From NCBI GenBank assembly GCA_002394525.1, contig DGUF01000258.1:1-8554 (forward strand): a DNA stretch of 8,554 nt, written 5' to 3'. Shown here one piece after another: positions 1 through 6,052 of the stretch (the first letter of the stretch is position 1; each line of letters starts with the position of its first letter). The notes beneath the pieces are model-generated. The model saw only the letters and a list, made by a program, of their open reading frames with translations. It made no database searches and was not told the origin of the DNA. The position numbers were made by a program, and so were the translations under genes. Source of the DNA: Lachnospiraceae bacterium UBA4317 (GTDB taxonomy: Bacteria > Bacillota_A > Clostridia > Lachnospirales > Lachnospiraceae).

Positions 1-796
1 GCTCCAGGGCCTCTGTATTTGCCTGAATGATGGCCAGCGGGGTCTTGAGCTCATGCCCCGCGTTGGTGACGAACTGCTTCTGCCTCTCTATGCTGACGGC
101 CGTGGGCGCGATCGCCCGCCTGGTCAGCAGATACACGGGCAGCAGCATGGCGATCCAGCACAGGGCGGCGATCATGACGGAGATCCCCAGCACGGTCAGC
201 AGGTCCCTGCTGTCACCGGAAATATCCATGGCGATCAGCAGGTGTTCTCCGTCCTCCTGCTCTTTACAGAGATAGCGGAAGTCCTCCGCCGTCCCTCCTT
301 CCCTGCCGGATTTTTTCGCGGCCTGAAAAAAGCTCTGTCCCAGGGAGGCGGCCTCCTCCTCTGTCACGGCATAGATCCGGGAGACATCGGTCTCCAGGAC
401 CCCGCCCTCCTCATCCAGCCGGACGGCAAAATAGCGGGCGGACAGCATTTCATCCATGGAAAACCTGCGCTCTCCGCGGCCGGAGAGGCTGCCGGGGCCC
501 CTGTCCGTACCTGTTCTGCCGCTCTGGGAGGTCTCCCCCTCCTGCTGAACATCCTCCGGCCCGGACTCCGGCCCGGGCCAGTCCGTCCGCCTGCGGTCCT
601 GTCCCCGGAATTCGGGATCCCGCATGTGTTTCTCGGGCTGGCCGTCAGCCTCGCAGAGCATCTCCAGAAGCCTGCCCTGGCGGTCCGCCGTCTGGATCCG
701 GTTCAGGATATTGATCGCGCCGACCAGGGTCAGCAGCAGGATCGTGACCGCTGTCATCGCGGCAAAGATAAATTTTCTCTGCAGTGTTTTTGCCAT
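1..796 (-). CDS. Sensor histidine kinase, N-terminal part (runs off left edge)
   Basis: The reading frame starts with ATG at 794-796 and stays open to the window edge, giving 265 codons. The visible protein has a first membrane helix at about residues 9-31, an extracytoplasmic region of about 165 residues, and a second membrane helix at about 200-224. A short linker without an obvious HAMP domain leads to a HisKA dimerisation and phosphorylation motif (FVTNAGHELKTPLAII). His248 is the predicted phosphorylated histidine. The ATP-binding HATPase_c domain lies beyond the window. The extracytoplasmic region holds a low-complexity Gly/Arg/Glu/Pro-rich stretch at about 66-111, then a more ordered segment that could be a small sensor fold. 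The gene starts 27 bases after the response regulator stop, with G-rich ribosome-site candidates (GGGG) upstream. It is almost certainly the cognate kinase of that regulator. The signal is unknown; the co-encoded binding lipoprotein is a candidate sensing partner. Confidence 0.93.
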   Translation of the reverse strand, partial: MAKTLQRKFIFAAMTAVTILLLTLVGAINILNRIQTADRQGRLLEMLCEADGQPEKHMRDPEFRGQDRRRTDWPGPESGPEDVQQEGETSQSGRTGTDRGPGSLSGRGERRFSMDEMLSARYFAVRLDEEGGVLETDVSRIYAVTEEEAASLGQSFFQAAKKSGREGGTAEDFRYLCKEQEDGEHLLIAMDISGDSRDLLTVLGISVMIAALCWIAMLLPVYLLTRRAIAPTAVSIERQKQFVTNAGHELKTPLAIIQANTEALE

Positions 797-823
797 TGCC
801 GCAACCCCATCCCCTCTGTACTA

Positions 824-1495
824 TCACTGCTCCTGGAGCATATACCCCGTGCCCCGTTTGGCCTTGACCGCCACAGTCGAGCCCACCTTGCCCAGCTGCT
901 TGCGCAGATAGGAAATGTAGACCCAGACAGAGCCGACATCTGCGTCCGAGTCATAGCCCCAGACCTTCTCCAGAAGGTCCTCGGAGGAGAGGTAGATCCC
1001 CCGGTTGAGCATGAGGACATCCATCAGCCGGCATTCCAGCCGGGACAGCTCGACGTGTCTGTCCCCGCAGCGCAGCTCGCTGGTCTGCGGATTCAGGGTC
1101 ACATCGCCAAAGGACCTGATGTCCGGCGTGTACTCCTCTCTCCTGCGCAGCATGGCGCGCACGCGGGCGACGAGTTCTCCCATATGGAAGGGCTTGGCCA
1201 GGTAGTCGTCCGCTCCCGTATCCAGGCCCTCGATCCTGTCCTCGACTCCGGACCTGGCTGTCAGCAGCAGGACCGGGGTCCTGCACCCTTCACTGCGGAT
1301 CTGCCGCAGGACCTCCAGGCCGCTTTTGACCGGCATCATCCAGTCCAGGATGATCCCGTCATATTCCCCGGCGTGGATATAGTCCAGGGCCTCCGCGCCG
1401 TCATAGACCGCGTCCACCTGGTAGCGGTGGTACTCCAGTACATCCACGAGAGCCTCGGACATGGCCTCTTCGTCTTCCGCCAGCAATAATCTCAT
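824..1495 (-). CDS. OmpR/PhoB-family response regulator
   Basis: This 223-residue protein has the usual length and two-domain layout of OmpR-family transcription factors. The receiver domain (about 1-118) shows the acidic pair Glu7-Asp8, the phosphorylated Asp51 in ILDWMMP, Thr79 in LLLTAR and Lys101 in AKPF. The C-terminal winged-helix DNA-binding domain (about 125-221) shows the ELSRLECRLMDVLMLN and LLEKVWGYDSDAD segments, the recognition-helix region VWVYISYLRKQL and the terminal KRGTGYML wing. The start codon overlaps the stop of the upstream lipoprotein gene as ATGA (1492-1495), which predicts translational coupling. The histidine kinase gene follows after 27 bases. Its target genes cannot be read from the window; autoregulation of this operon is a natural guess. 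The family assignment is secure, the regulon unknown. Confidence 0.97.
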   Translation of the reverse strand: MRLLLAEDEEAMSEALVDVLEYHRYQVDAVYDGAEALDYIHAGEYDGIILDWMMPVKSGLEVLRQIRSEGCRTPVLLLTARSGVEDRIEGLDTGADDYLAKPFHMGELVARVRAMLRRREEYTPDIRSFGDVTLNPQTSELRCGDRHVELSRLECRLMDVLMLNRGIYLSSEDLLEKVWGYDSDADVGSVWVYISYLRKQLGKVGSTVAVKAKRGTGYMLQEQ

Positions 1496-2622
1496 TCTTC
1501 AGCCTCCCCGGTCTCTTCCCCGGTCCCGGCCTCCTCGGCGGTCCCGGCTGTCTCACCCTCTCCCGCCTCATCGGACGAGATCAGGATCGGGGACATGCCC
1601 CCGTAGCTGTACCAGCCCAGGGCCTCCGCGATCTCGGGATTATAATACTGCTGGGCCTTCTCAGGGTCTTCCTCCCGGACGGCCATGCGGGAGATCTCCT
1701 CGTCCTTTTCCAGGACATTGAAGGCCATCTCCGCCGCCTGTCTGCCGTGCTCCTCATAGTCTATGCTGTAGCAGCACAGTCCGCCCCCGCGGCACATATG
1801 ATAGTCTCCGGTCAGGACCGGGACCTGGGCCTGCAGGGTGATATCGCGCACGATGTCCATGTGGGAGGCTACAAAGCTGTCCGTCGGCAGATAGAGGCAG
1901 CTGCACTCGGTGACAGCCAGGGCCAGCTGCTCGCGGAGCTGGTCCTCCGTGTCCGCGTGATAGGACTCCCAGGGGATCTGCTTTTCGTCCAGGCACTGGC
2001 CCGCGACGCTGGCCTGGAAGGCCGCGCCTTTTTCGGTACCGCTGTAGACGATCCCGACCCTGGACGGCCAGGGCAGGACATTAGTGATCTGGTCGATCTG
2101 CAGGTTGACCGGTCCCATGCAGGCCACCCCTGAGATATTGCCTCCGGGCGCCTCCATGGAGCTGACCACCTCCGCCAGCAGATAGTCCGTGACGCAGGCG
2201 CCGATGATCGGCACATCCTTGACCGCGGCCCCCGCGTTCTGGACAGCCTCGGTCCCGCAGGCAAAGATCAGCTGGTATCCGCTGTTGGCAAAGCCTGTCG
2301 CGATCTCCGCACATTTTTTGGCGTCGCCGTCGGCGCTCATCCTCTCGAACACCACCTCGGTGCTGCCCATGAGGTCCCTGAACTCATCCTCAAAGCCCTC
2401 GATCGTCTCCTCGGAGGCGCCGTGGGTCCGGTATTCCAGGATCCCGATATGGCAGCGGCCGTCATCCGCGGCCTCCTTGACCAGGGGCTCCTCCATAATG
2501 GGATCGGCCGCCGAATCCGTCGCGCCGGCAGCGCCTGCCCCTCCTCCCTGATTCATAAATCCTCCGCATGCGGTCAGCAGCACAGTGAGGGCGGCGGCAA
2601 TACTCAATGCTTTTATCTTCAT
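1492..2622 (-). CDS. ABC_sub_bind-type (PF04392) substrate-binding lipoprotein
   Basis: The predicted 376-residue protein begins with a lipoprotein signal peptide ending in LLTAC, with Cys19 as the lipidation site. A Gly/Ala-rich linker follows, then a two-lobed periplasmic-binding fold. Family-like stretches include the HIGILEYRTHG first strand, APGGNISGVA (158-167), VGIVYSGTEKG (189-199), LYLPTDSFVASHMDIV (243-258) and SIDYEEHGRQAAEMA (286-300). These resemble the ABC_sub_bind (TrpX-like) family, whose members bind small ligands such as aromatic amino acids; the ligand here is not readable. The last 26 residues form a Glu/Gly/Thr tail without any basic residue. I chose ATG 2622 because GGAGG sits five bases upstream and the signal peptide starts there. 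An in-frame ATG at 2736 would add 38 unlike residues and lies in the predicted -10 box. The gene overlaps the response regulator by four bases and has no adjacent permease or ATPase, which suggests a sensing role. Confidence 0.9.
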   Translation of the reverse strand: MKIKALSIAAALTVLLTACGGFMNQGGGAGAAGATDSAADPIMEEPLVKEAADDGRCHIGILEYRTHGASEETIEGFEDEFRDLMGSTEVVFERMSADGDAKKCAEIATGFANSGYQLIFACGTEAVQNAGAAVKDVPIIGACVTDYLLAEVVSSMEAPGGNISGVACMGPVNLQIDQITNVLPWPSRVGIVYSGTEKGAAFQASVAGQCLDEKQIPWESYHADTEDQLREQLALAVTECSCLYLPTDSFVASHMDIVRDITLQAQVPVLTGDYHMCRGGGLCCYSIDYEEHGRQAAEMAFNVLEKDEEISRMAVREEDPEKAQQYYNPEIAEALGWYSYGGMSPILISSDEAGEGETAGTAEEAGTGEETGEAEE

Positions 2623-2627
2623 ATGAT

Positions 2628-2632
2628 CCTCC
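2628..2632 (-). promoter_or_regulatory. Ribosome binding site fixing the lipoprotein start
   Basis: The minus strand reads GGAGG followed by five bases (ATCAT) and then ATG at 2622. This is a near-consensus Shine-Dalgarno site at good spacing. It supports the start that places the lipoprotein signal peptide at the N-terminus, rather than the in-frame ATG 114 bases further upstream. Confidence 0.85.
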
Positions 2633-2665
2633 GGTTTATGGTTGATGTGCAGATCCTGTCGGGTA

Positions 2666-2719
2666 CCCGGATGGTCCGGGCTGTGATCCTCTGCCGCCGG
2701 GCACAGGCAGCACCGGCGG
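2666..2719 (-). other. Two GC-rich hairpins in the lipoprotein operon leader
   Basis: The roughly 100-base predicted 5' leader holds two perfect inverted repeats. One is CCGCCGG at 2694-2700 facing CCGGCGG at 2713-2719 around a 12-base loop. The other is CCCGGA at 2666-2671 facing TCCGGG at 2675-2680 around a 3-base loop. Neither is followed by a T run on the minus strand, so they are not terminators. They could affect mRNA stability or translation, or be operators. I recognise no known riboswitch class and no T-box GGGTGG motif. Confidence 0.45.
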
Positions 2720-2731
2720 ACACTGTCTATT

Positions 2732-2760
2732 ATCATACAACTTTCGGATGTCTTTTTAAA
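2732..2760 (-). promoter_or_regulatory. Predicted promoter of the lipoprotein/response regulator/kinase operon
   Basis: On the minus strand a -35-like TTTAAA (2755-2760; four of six matches to TTGACA) is separated by 17 bases from a -10-like TATGAT (2732-2737; five of six matches to TATAAT). Transcription would begin near 2725, leaving a leader of about 100 bases before the ATG at 2622. The site lies just downstream of the purF terminator, where a new transcription unit would be expected to start. It is a motif match only. Confidence 0.5.
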
Positions 2761-2775
2761 CCCGATAAGGACGAT

Positions 2776-2825
2776 AAAAGACGCCCTTCGAGGCCCCCTG
2801 CTCCGGGAGCCGCCGAAAGGGCGTC
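2776..2825 (-). terminator. Rho-independent terminator after purF
   Basis: Minus-strand transcripts from purF would form a long hairpin. Its outer stem pairs GACGCCCTT..CG (2814-2825) with CGAAGGGCGTC (2780-2790) around one bulged base. An inner GGCTCCC/GGGGGCC stem stacks on it. TTTT (2776-2779) follows directly. The opposite strand has no T run beyond the stem, so the terminator acts in the purF direction. It lies 35 bases after the purF stop. Confidence 0.85.
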
Positions 2826-2859
2826 ATATCTCAGGGGATACCCCTCTTAAGTCACTTCC

Positions 2860-4284
2860 TTACTCCGCTCCGTTCCAGCAGTAGGTGCAGAGCTTGCAGG
2901 GTTCGATCCCGATCGCCTCGATCATATCATCCAGTCTGTGGTAATGGAGGGAGGAGAAATTCAGCTCCTTGCGGATCTCCTCCAGCATGGTCGCGTATTC
3001 CTCGGAGTCGGGATCCATGTATTTGTTCATCACGGCCGGGGCGGGATCCATGGTCCCCTCCAGCTTTTCGATCATCCTGCGGGTGATGAGTTCTCCGTCC
3101 GAGTTGGACCGGGAGAAGTTCAGATATTTGCATCCAAATACAAGGGGAGGACAGGCCGGACGCACATGGACCTCCTTGGCGCCGCTCCTGTACAGGTATT
3201 CCGTTGTCTCCCGCAGCTGGGTTCCGCGGACGATGGAGTCATCGATCAGCAGCATGCTGCGGTTCTCGATCAGCTCATGGATGGGCACGAGCTTCATCTT
3301 GGCGATCAGGTCCCTGCGGCTCTGGATCGTGGGCATAAAGGACCTGGGCCAGGTGGGTGTATATTTGACAAAGGGTCTGGAATAGGGCACGCCGGACTCA
3401 TTGGAATAGCCAACGGCATGGGCGACGCCGGAATCCGGGACGCCTGCCACGATATCCGGCTTCTCGAGCCCGCGGCTCCTGTCGCGCCTGGCCAGGTGCT
3501 TTCCGCACTCATACCGGGCGTACTCGACATTCATCTTCTCATAGGTGGACGCCGGGAAGCCGTAGTAGATCCACAGGAAGGTGCAGATCCGCATCTTGTC
3601 GAAGGGCTTTGCGACCGTCTCGACACTCTCGGGCGTGACATAGCAGATCTCGCCGGGGCCCAGCTCCTTTTTAAACTGATAGCCCAGGTTGAGGAAGGAA
3701 AAGCTCTCGAAGCAGATGCAGTGGGCGTCCTCCTTGACTCCGATCTCGACAGGGGTCCTGCCCAGCCTGTCCCTGGCGGCATAAATTCCTTCCGGCGTCA
3801 TGACCATCATGGTCATGGAGCCGCGGATCAGCTCCTGGGCATAGCGGATCCCCTCTACAAAGGAGTCCCTCTGGTTGATCAGGGCTGCCGTGAGCTCGGT
3901 CGGATTGATGTCGCCTCCGCTCATCTCCAGGAAATGGGAATGGGATCCGGAGAAGAGCTTCCACATGAGCTCCTCCGAATTGTTGATCTTGCCGACGGTC
4001 GTGATGGCATAGGTCCCCAGGTGGGAGCGGACGATCAGGGGCTGGGGCTCATAGTCGGAAATACATCCGATTCCCAGCTGGCCTTCCATCTTCAGGATAT
4101 CCTTGTCAAATTTGGGTCTGAAATTCGAACTTTCGATATTGTGGATCGCCCTGTCGAATCCCTTTTTCACGTCGTGGACAGCCAGACCGGCGCGGCGGGT
4201 CCCCAGATGTGAATGGTAGTCTGTTCCGTAGAAGAGGTCAAATACACAGTCCTGTTTAGATGCAACTCCAAAAAAACCACCCAT
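2860..4284 (-). CDS. purF: PurF-like amidophosphoribosyltransferase homologue without the catalytic cysteine
   Basis: This 474-residue protein matches PurF in length and layout: an N-terminal Ntn-type glutaminase-like domain (about 1-220) and a phosphoribosyltransferase domain. True PurF makes phosphoribosylamine from PRPP and glutamine, the first step of purine synthesis. The PRPP loop LLIDDSIVRGTQ (345-356), VAGVPDSG (279-286) and the presumed 4Fe-4S cysteines (Cys234, Cys385, Cys466, Cys469) are present. The N-terminus MGGFFG replaces the active-site CGxFG, the HTRYST arginine motif is missing (GIGCISDYE), and HNGN reads TVGK. Glutamine hydrolysis therefore looks impossible. Similar proteins beginning MGGFFG are, from memory, widespread in Clostridia and Bacteroidetes and are annotated as PurF. 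It may use free ammonia, borrow a partner glutaminase, or have another PRPP-dependent role. The ATG follows AGGAG by 12 bases. The gene has its own promoter and terminator. Confidence 0.9.
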   Translation of the reverse strand: MGGFFGVASKQDCVFDLFYGTDYHSHLGTRRAGLAVHDVKKGFDRAIHNIESSNFRPKFDKDILKMEGQLGIGCISDYEPQPLIVRSHLGTYAITTVGKINNSEELMWKLFSGSHSHFLEMSGGDINPTELTAALINQRDSFVEGIRYAQELIRGSMTMMVMTPEGIYAARDRLGRTPVEIGVKEDAHCICFESFSFLNLGYQFKKELGPGEICYVTPESVETVAKPFDKMRICTFLWIYYGFPASTYEKMNVEYARYECGKHLARRDRSRGLEKPDIVAGVPDSGVAHAVGYSNESGVPYSRPFVKYTPTWPRSFMPTIQSRRDLIAKMKLVPIHELIENRSMLLIDDSIVRGTQLRETTEYLYRSGAKEVHVRPACPPLVFGCKYLNFSRSNSDGELITRRMIEKLEGTMDPAPAVMNKYMDPDSEEYATMLEEIRKELNFSSLHYHRLDDMIEAIGIEPCKLCTYCWNGAE

Positions 4285-4366
4285 ATGATGTCAATTCTCC
4301 TCTTGATCAAAAGAAAAAGCATTAAAAAAACTTATCATAACCGCTGTTTTGAGCAGTCGTCGGTTC

Positions 4367-4396
4367 ATAATATCACCATTAGGGGTTTTTTGTCAG
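4367..4396 (-). promoter_or_regulatory. Predicted purF promoter
   Basis: On the minus strand CTGACA (4391-4396; five of six matches to TTGACA) is separated by 18 bases from TATTAT (4367-4372; five of six matches to TATAAT). Transcription would start near 4360, about 75 bases before the purF ATG. I found no clear PurBox (CCGAACA-type) and no purine riboswitch in the leader. This is a motif match only. Confidence 0.55.
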
Positions 4397-4411
4397 CTGA
4401 AAAGATTCTCA

Positions 4412-4423
4412 AATTGCGCAATT
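4412..4423 (-). promoter_or_regulatory. Perfect 12-bp palindrome upstream of the purF promoter
   Basis: AATTGCGCAATT is a perfect palindrome beginning 16 bases upstream of the predicted purF -35 box. It sits in an otherwise AT-rich intergenic stretch between the potD terminator and the purF promoter. The position suits an activator or repressor dimer site, but I recognise no specific regulator for it. Strand is nominal. Confidence 0.3.
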
Positions 4424-4490
4424 CTTATTGACTCGCGCGCTAGTTATCTGTATTTTTTCCAGTACAATCGCTTCCGGTCCCCCCGCGGAC

Positions 4491-4525
4491 AAAAAAAGTG
4501 CGCCGGACAGCAGGGTGTCCGGCGC
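4491..4525 (-). terminator. Rho-independent terminator of the potABCD operon
   Basis: The minus strand forms a perfect 10-bp stem, GCGCCGGACA (4516-4525) with TGTCCGGCGC (4500-4509), around a six-base loop. After a two-base AC gap comes a run of seven T (4491-4497). It lies 24 bases after the potD stop. The stem has no T run on the plus-strand side. This marks the end of the polyamine transporter unit and separates it from purF. Confidence 0.95.
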
Positions 4526-4549
4526 GGGTGTGACTGTAATGCAGAGACT

Positions 4550-6052
4550 TCAACGAACTGTTTTTTTGACCCTCCAGGCCCTGTACCAGCGCCTGACCAG
4601 GAAGCAGATGCAGGGCACCAGAACGACAAAGACCAGGATCCAGGTCCACAGGGGGGCCCTGCGGATATCGAAGCAGCGGACATTGATCCACATGCGGTTG
4701 ATAGCGGCATTCTGCTGATCATTGAAATAGATCATGATCGAGGACCGGTCGATAACATCCGCGGGGGGATAGGCCGCAAAGAGCTGGCGGTCCATCTGAT
4801 CCGCGGCGGCCGTGATCACATGATCCTCCCCGCCGAAGAAGTAGCCCAGATCATAGTCCACGGTCTCCTCCTCCTCGTCCTCCGCCTCGTAGTTGTACTG
4901 GGCGTACTCGAAAAGCCGGGGGTCCTCCCCGCCGGAGAGAACGGAGGTATAGCCGATGTAGTACATATTGCGGATGGCATTGTCCGGGCGCGACAGGAAG
5001 TTGATGAAAGCCTCGGCGGCGTGCTGCTTGGCCGGATCATCGCCGATCCCCCGCTTGAGCATGACCCATCCGTCAAAATAGATGTCCGTGCTCTCCTTCG
5101 GGACCGCAAAGGCCAGGGTGAAATCATCCTCGTCCGCCTGGTCCAGGGTATAGACCGCGTCTCCGGACCACTGGTAGTTGACGGCCACCTTGCCGGTGAT
5201 CATATCCGCCTTGCCGGCGTCCGTCTCAAAGGAAAAGGCATTGTCCTTGACCTGCTTGAGCCAGCTCTCCACCTGAGCGATCATCTCCGGAGATGTGTCA
5301 TTCATCTCCTCCTCCAGGCGCTTCCGGTAAGCGGGGTCGCTGCGGAAGGATTCAGAGGTCAGAAGGTCTGATTTGACCGCTCCGACAGCGGAAAAATAGG
5401 CGTCCCTCACGTTGTCCTTCATGGTCACCTGCCTTTTAAAGGCCGGGTCTGTCAGGATCTTCCAGCTGGAGGCCTGTTCCTTGGTCACAAGCTCGGGATT
5501 ATAGACCATTCCCGTGACGCCCCACATATAGCCCGCGGCATATTTTCCCCAGGCCTCTCCGTTGATCTCCTCGGCATCAAACATATCGCGGATGAAGGGG
5601 GCCACGCCTTTTGAATAGTAGTTATACTCATCGGAGGTATCAAAAAAATGATCCGAGAGGGGGACTAGCTCCTTCTCCGCCATCAGCTTCATGATCAGGT
5701 ACTCGGAGGGGCAGACCAGATCATAGACGTCTCCGAGGGTGAGCATGTTGTAGAGGTCCTCGTTGGTCCCGAATGTCGAATACTCCACCTTCACGCGGGT
5801 CCCGTAGGTCTCGTAGTACCAGTCCTCGAAGTCCTCGACCATGGAGTTCTCGCCGATGATATCTCCGGACGGCAGCTCAATGGTCTCCTCCTCGTCCCAA
5901 TCGCCCAGGTCGATGTACTCCTCCCAGTTGGAGACCCTCAGGACCACGGTCTCTTCCCTGCCTTCGGCCGCCGGACAGGAGGCGGGAAACGCCAGGACGA
6001 GGGCCGCTGCCAGGGCAAGGGCCGAAAGGCCCCATCTATTTTTATTGTGCAC
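4550..6052 (-). CDS. potD: PotD-like spermidine/putrescine-binding protein with C-terminal membrane anchor
   Basis: This is the extracellular substrate-binding subunit of the polyamine ABC importer, about 500 residues against roughly 350 in E. coli PotD. A signal peptide covers about residues 8-30. PotD-like stretches follow: SNWEEYID (41-48), CPSEYLIMKLM (114-124), WGVTGMVYN (177-185), NYQWSGDA (292-299) and IYFDGWVMLK (324-333), where aromatic and acidic residues would hold the polyamine. Residues about 389-401 form a Glu/Asp-rich insertion. A hydrophobic helix at about 468-487, followed by a basic tail (RRWYRAWRVKK), should anchor the protein in the membrane. No canonical lipobox is seen (Pro-Ala-Ser-Cys at the signal end). 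I chose GTG 6052, which overlaps the potC end by 11 bases, because AAAGGAGG lies five bases upstream; an in-frame GTG at 6070 is the alternative. The terminator follows. Confidence 0.92.
   Translation of the reverse strand: MHNKNRWGLSALALAAALVLAFPASCPAAEGREETVVLRVSNWEEYIDLGDWDEEETIELPSGDIIGENSMVEDFEDWYYETYGTRVKVEYSTFGTNEDLYNMLTLGDVYDLVCPSEYLIMKLMAEKELVPLSDHFFDTSDEYNYYSKGVAPFIRDMFDAEEINGEAWGKYAAGYMWGVTGMVYNPELVTKEQASSWKILTDPAFKRQVTMKDNVRDAYFSAVGAVKSDLLTSESFRSDPAYRKRLEEEMNDTSPEMIAQVESWLKQVKDNAFSFETDAGKADMITGKVAVNYQWSGDAVYTLDQADEDDFTLAFAVPKESTDIYFDGWVMLKRGIGDDPAKQHAAEAFINFLSRPDNAIRNMYYIGYTSVLSGGEDPRLFEYAQYNYEAEDEEEETVDYDLGYFFGGEDHVITAAADQMDRQLFAAYPPADVIDRSSIMIYFNDQQNAAINRMWINVRCFDIRRAPLWTWILVFVVLVPCICFLVRRWYRAWRVKKTVR

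Noticed and set aside
53..1489. Long plus-strand open frame opposite the kinase and response regulator
   Set aside because: It is antisense to two genes with clear family motifs, spans both of them, is rich in His/Gln/Pro/Arg typical of antisense translation of GC-rich genes, and shows no recognisable domain.
2623..2736. Upstream extension of the binding lipoprotein to ATG 2736
   Set aside because: The extra 38 residues would bury the signal peptide, the ATG lies in the predicted -10 box, and a strong ribosome site supports 2622.
2938..4212. Plus-strand open frame of 424 codons opposite purF
   Set aside because: It is an antisense shadow of a strongly supported gene; its composition is biased towards Gly, Asp and His, with no domain or ribosome site.
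4324..4365. Possible attenuator in the purF leader (AACCG/CGGTT hairpin followed by seven T)
   Set aside because: Eight bases separate the stem from the T run, the stem has a four-base bulge, and its 5' arm falls at or before the predicted transcript start.
4428..4456. Plus-strand promoter-like TTGACT-17-TATTTT
   Set aside because: The -10 box is weak (four of six) and it would drive transcription antisense to potD with no plus-strand gene ahead; probably chance in an AT-rich spacer.
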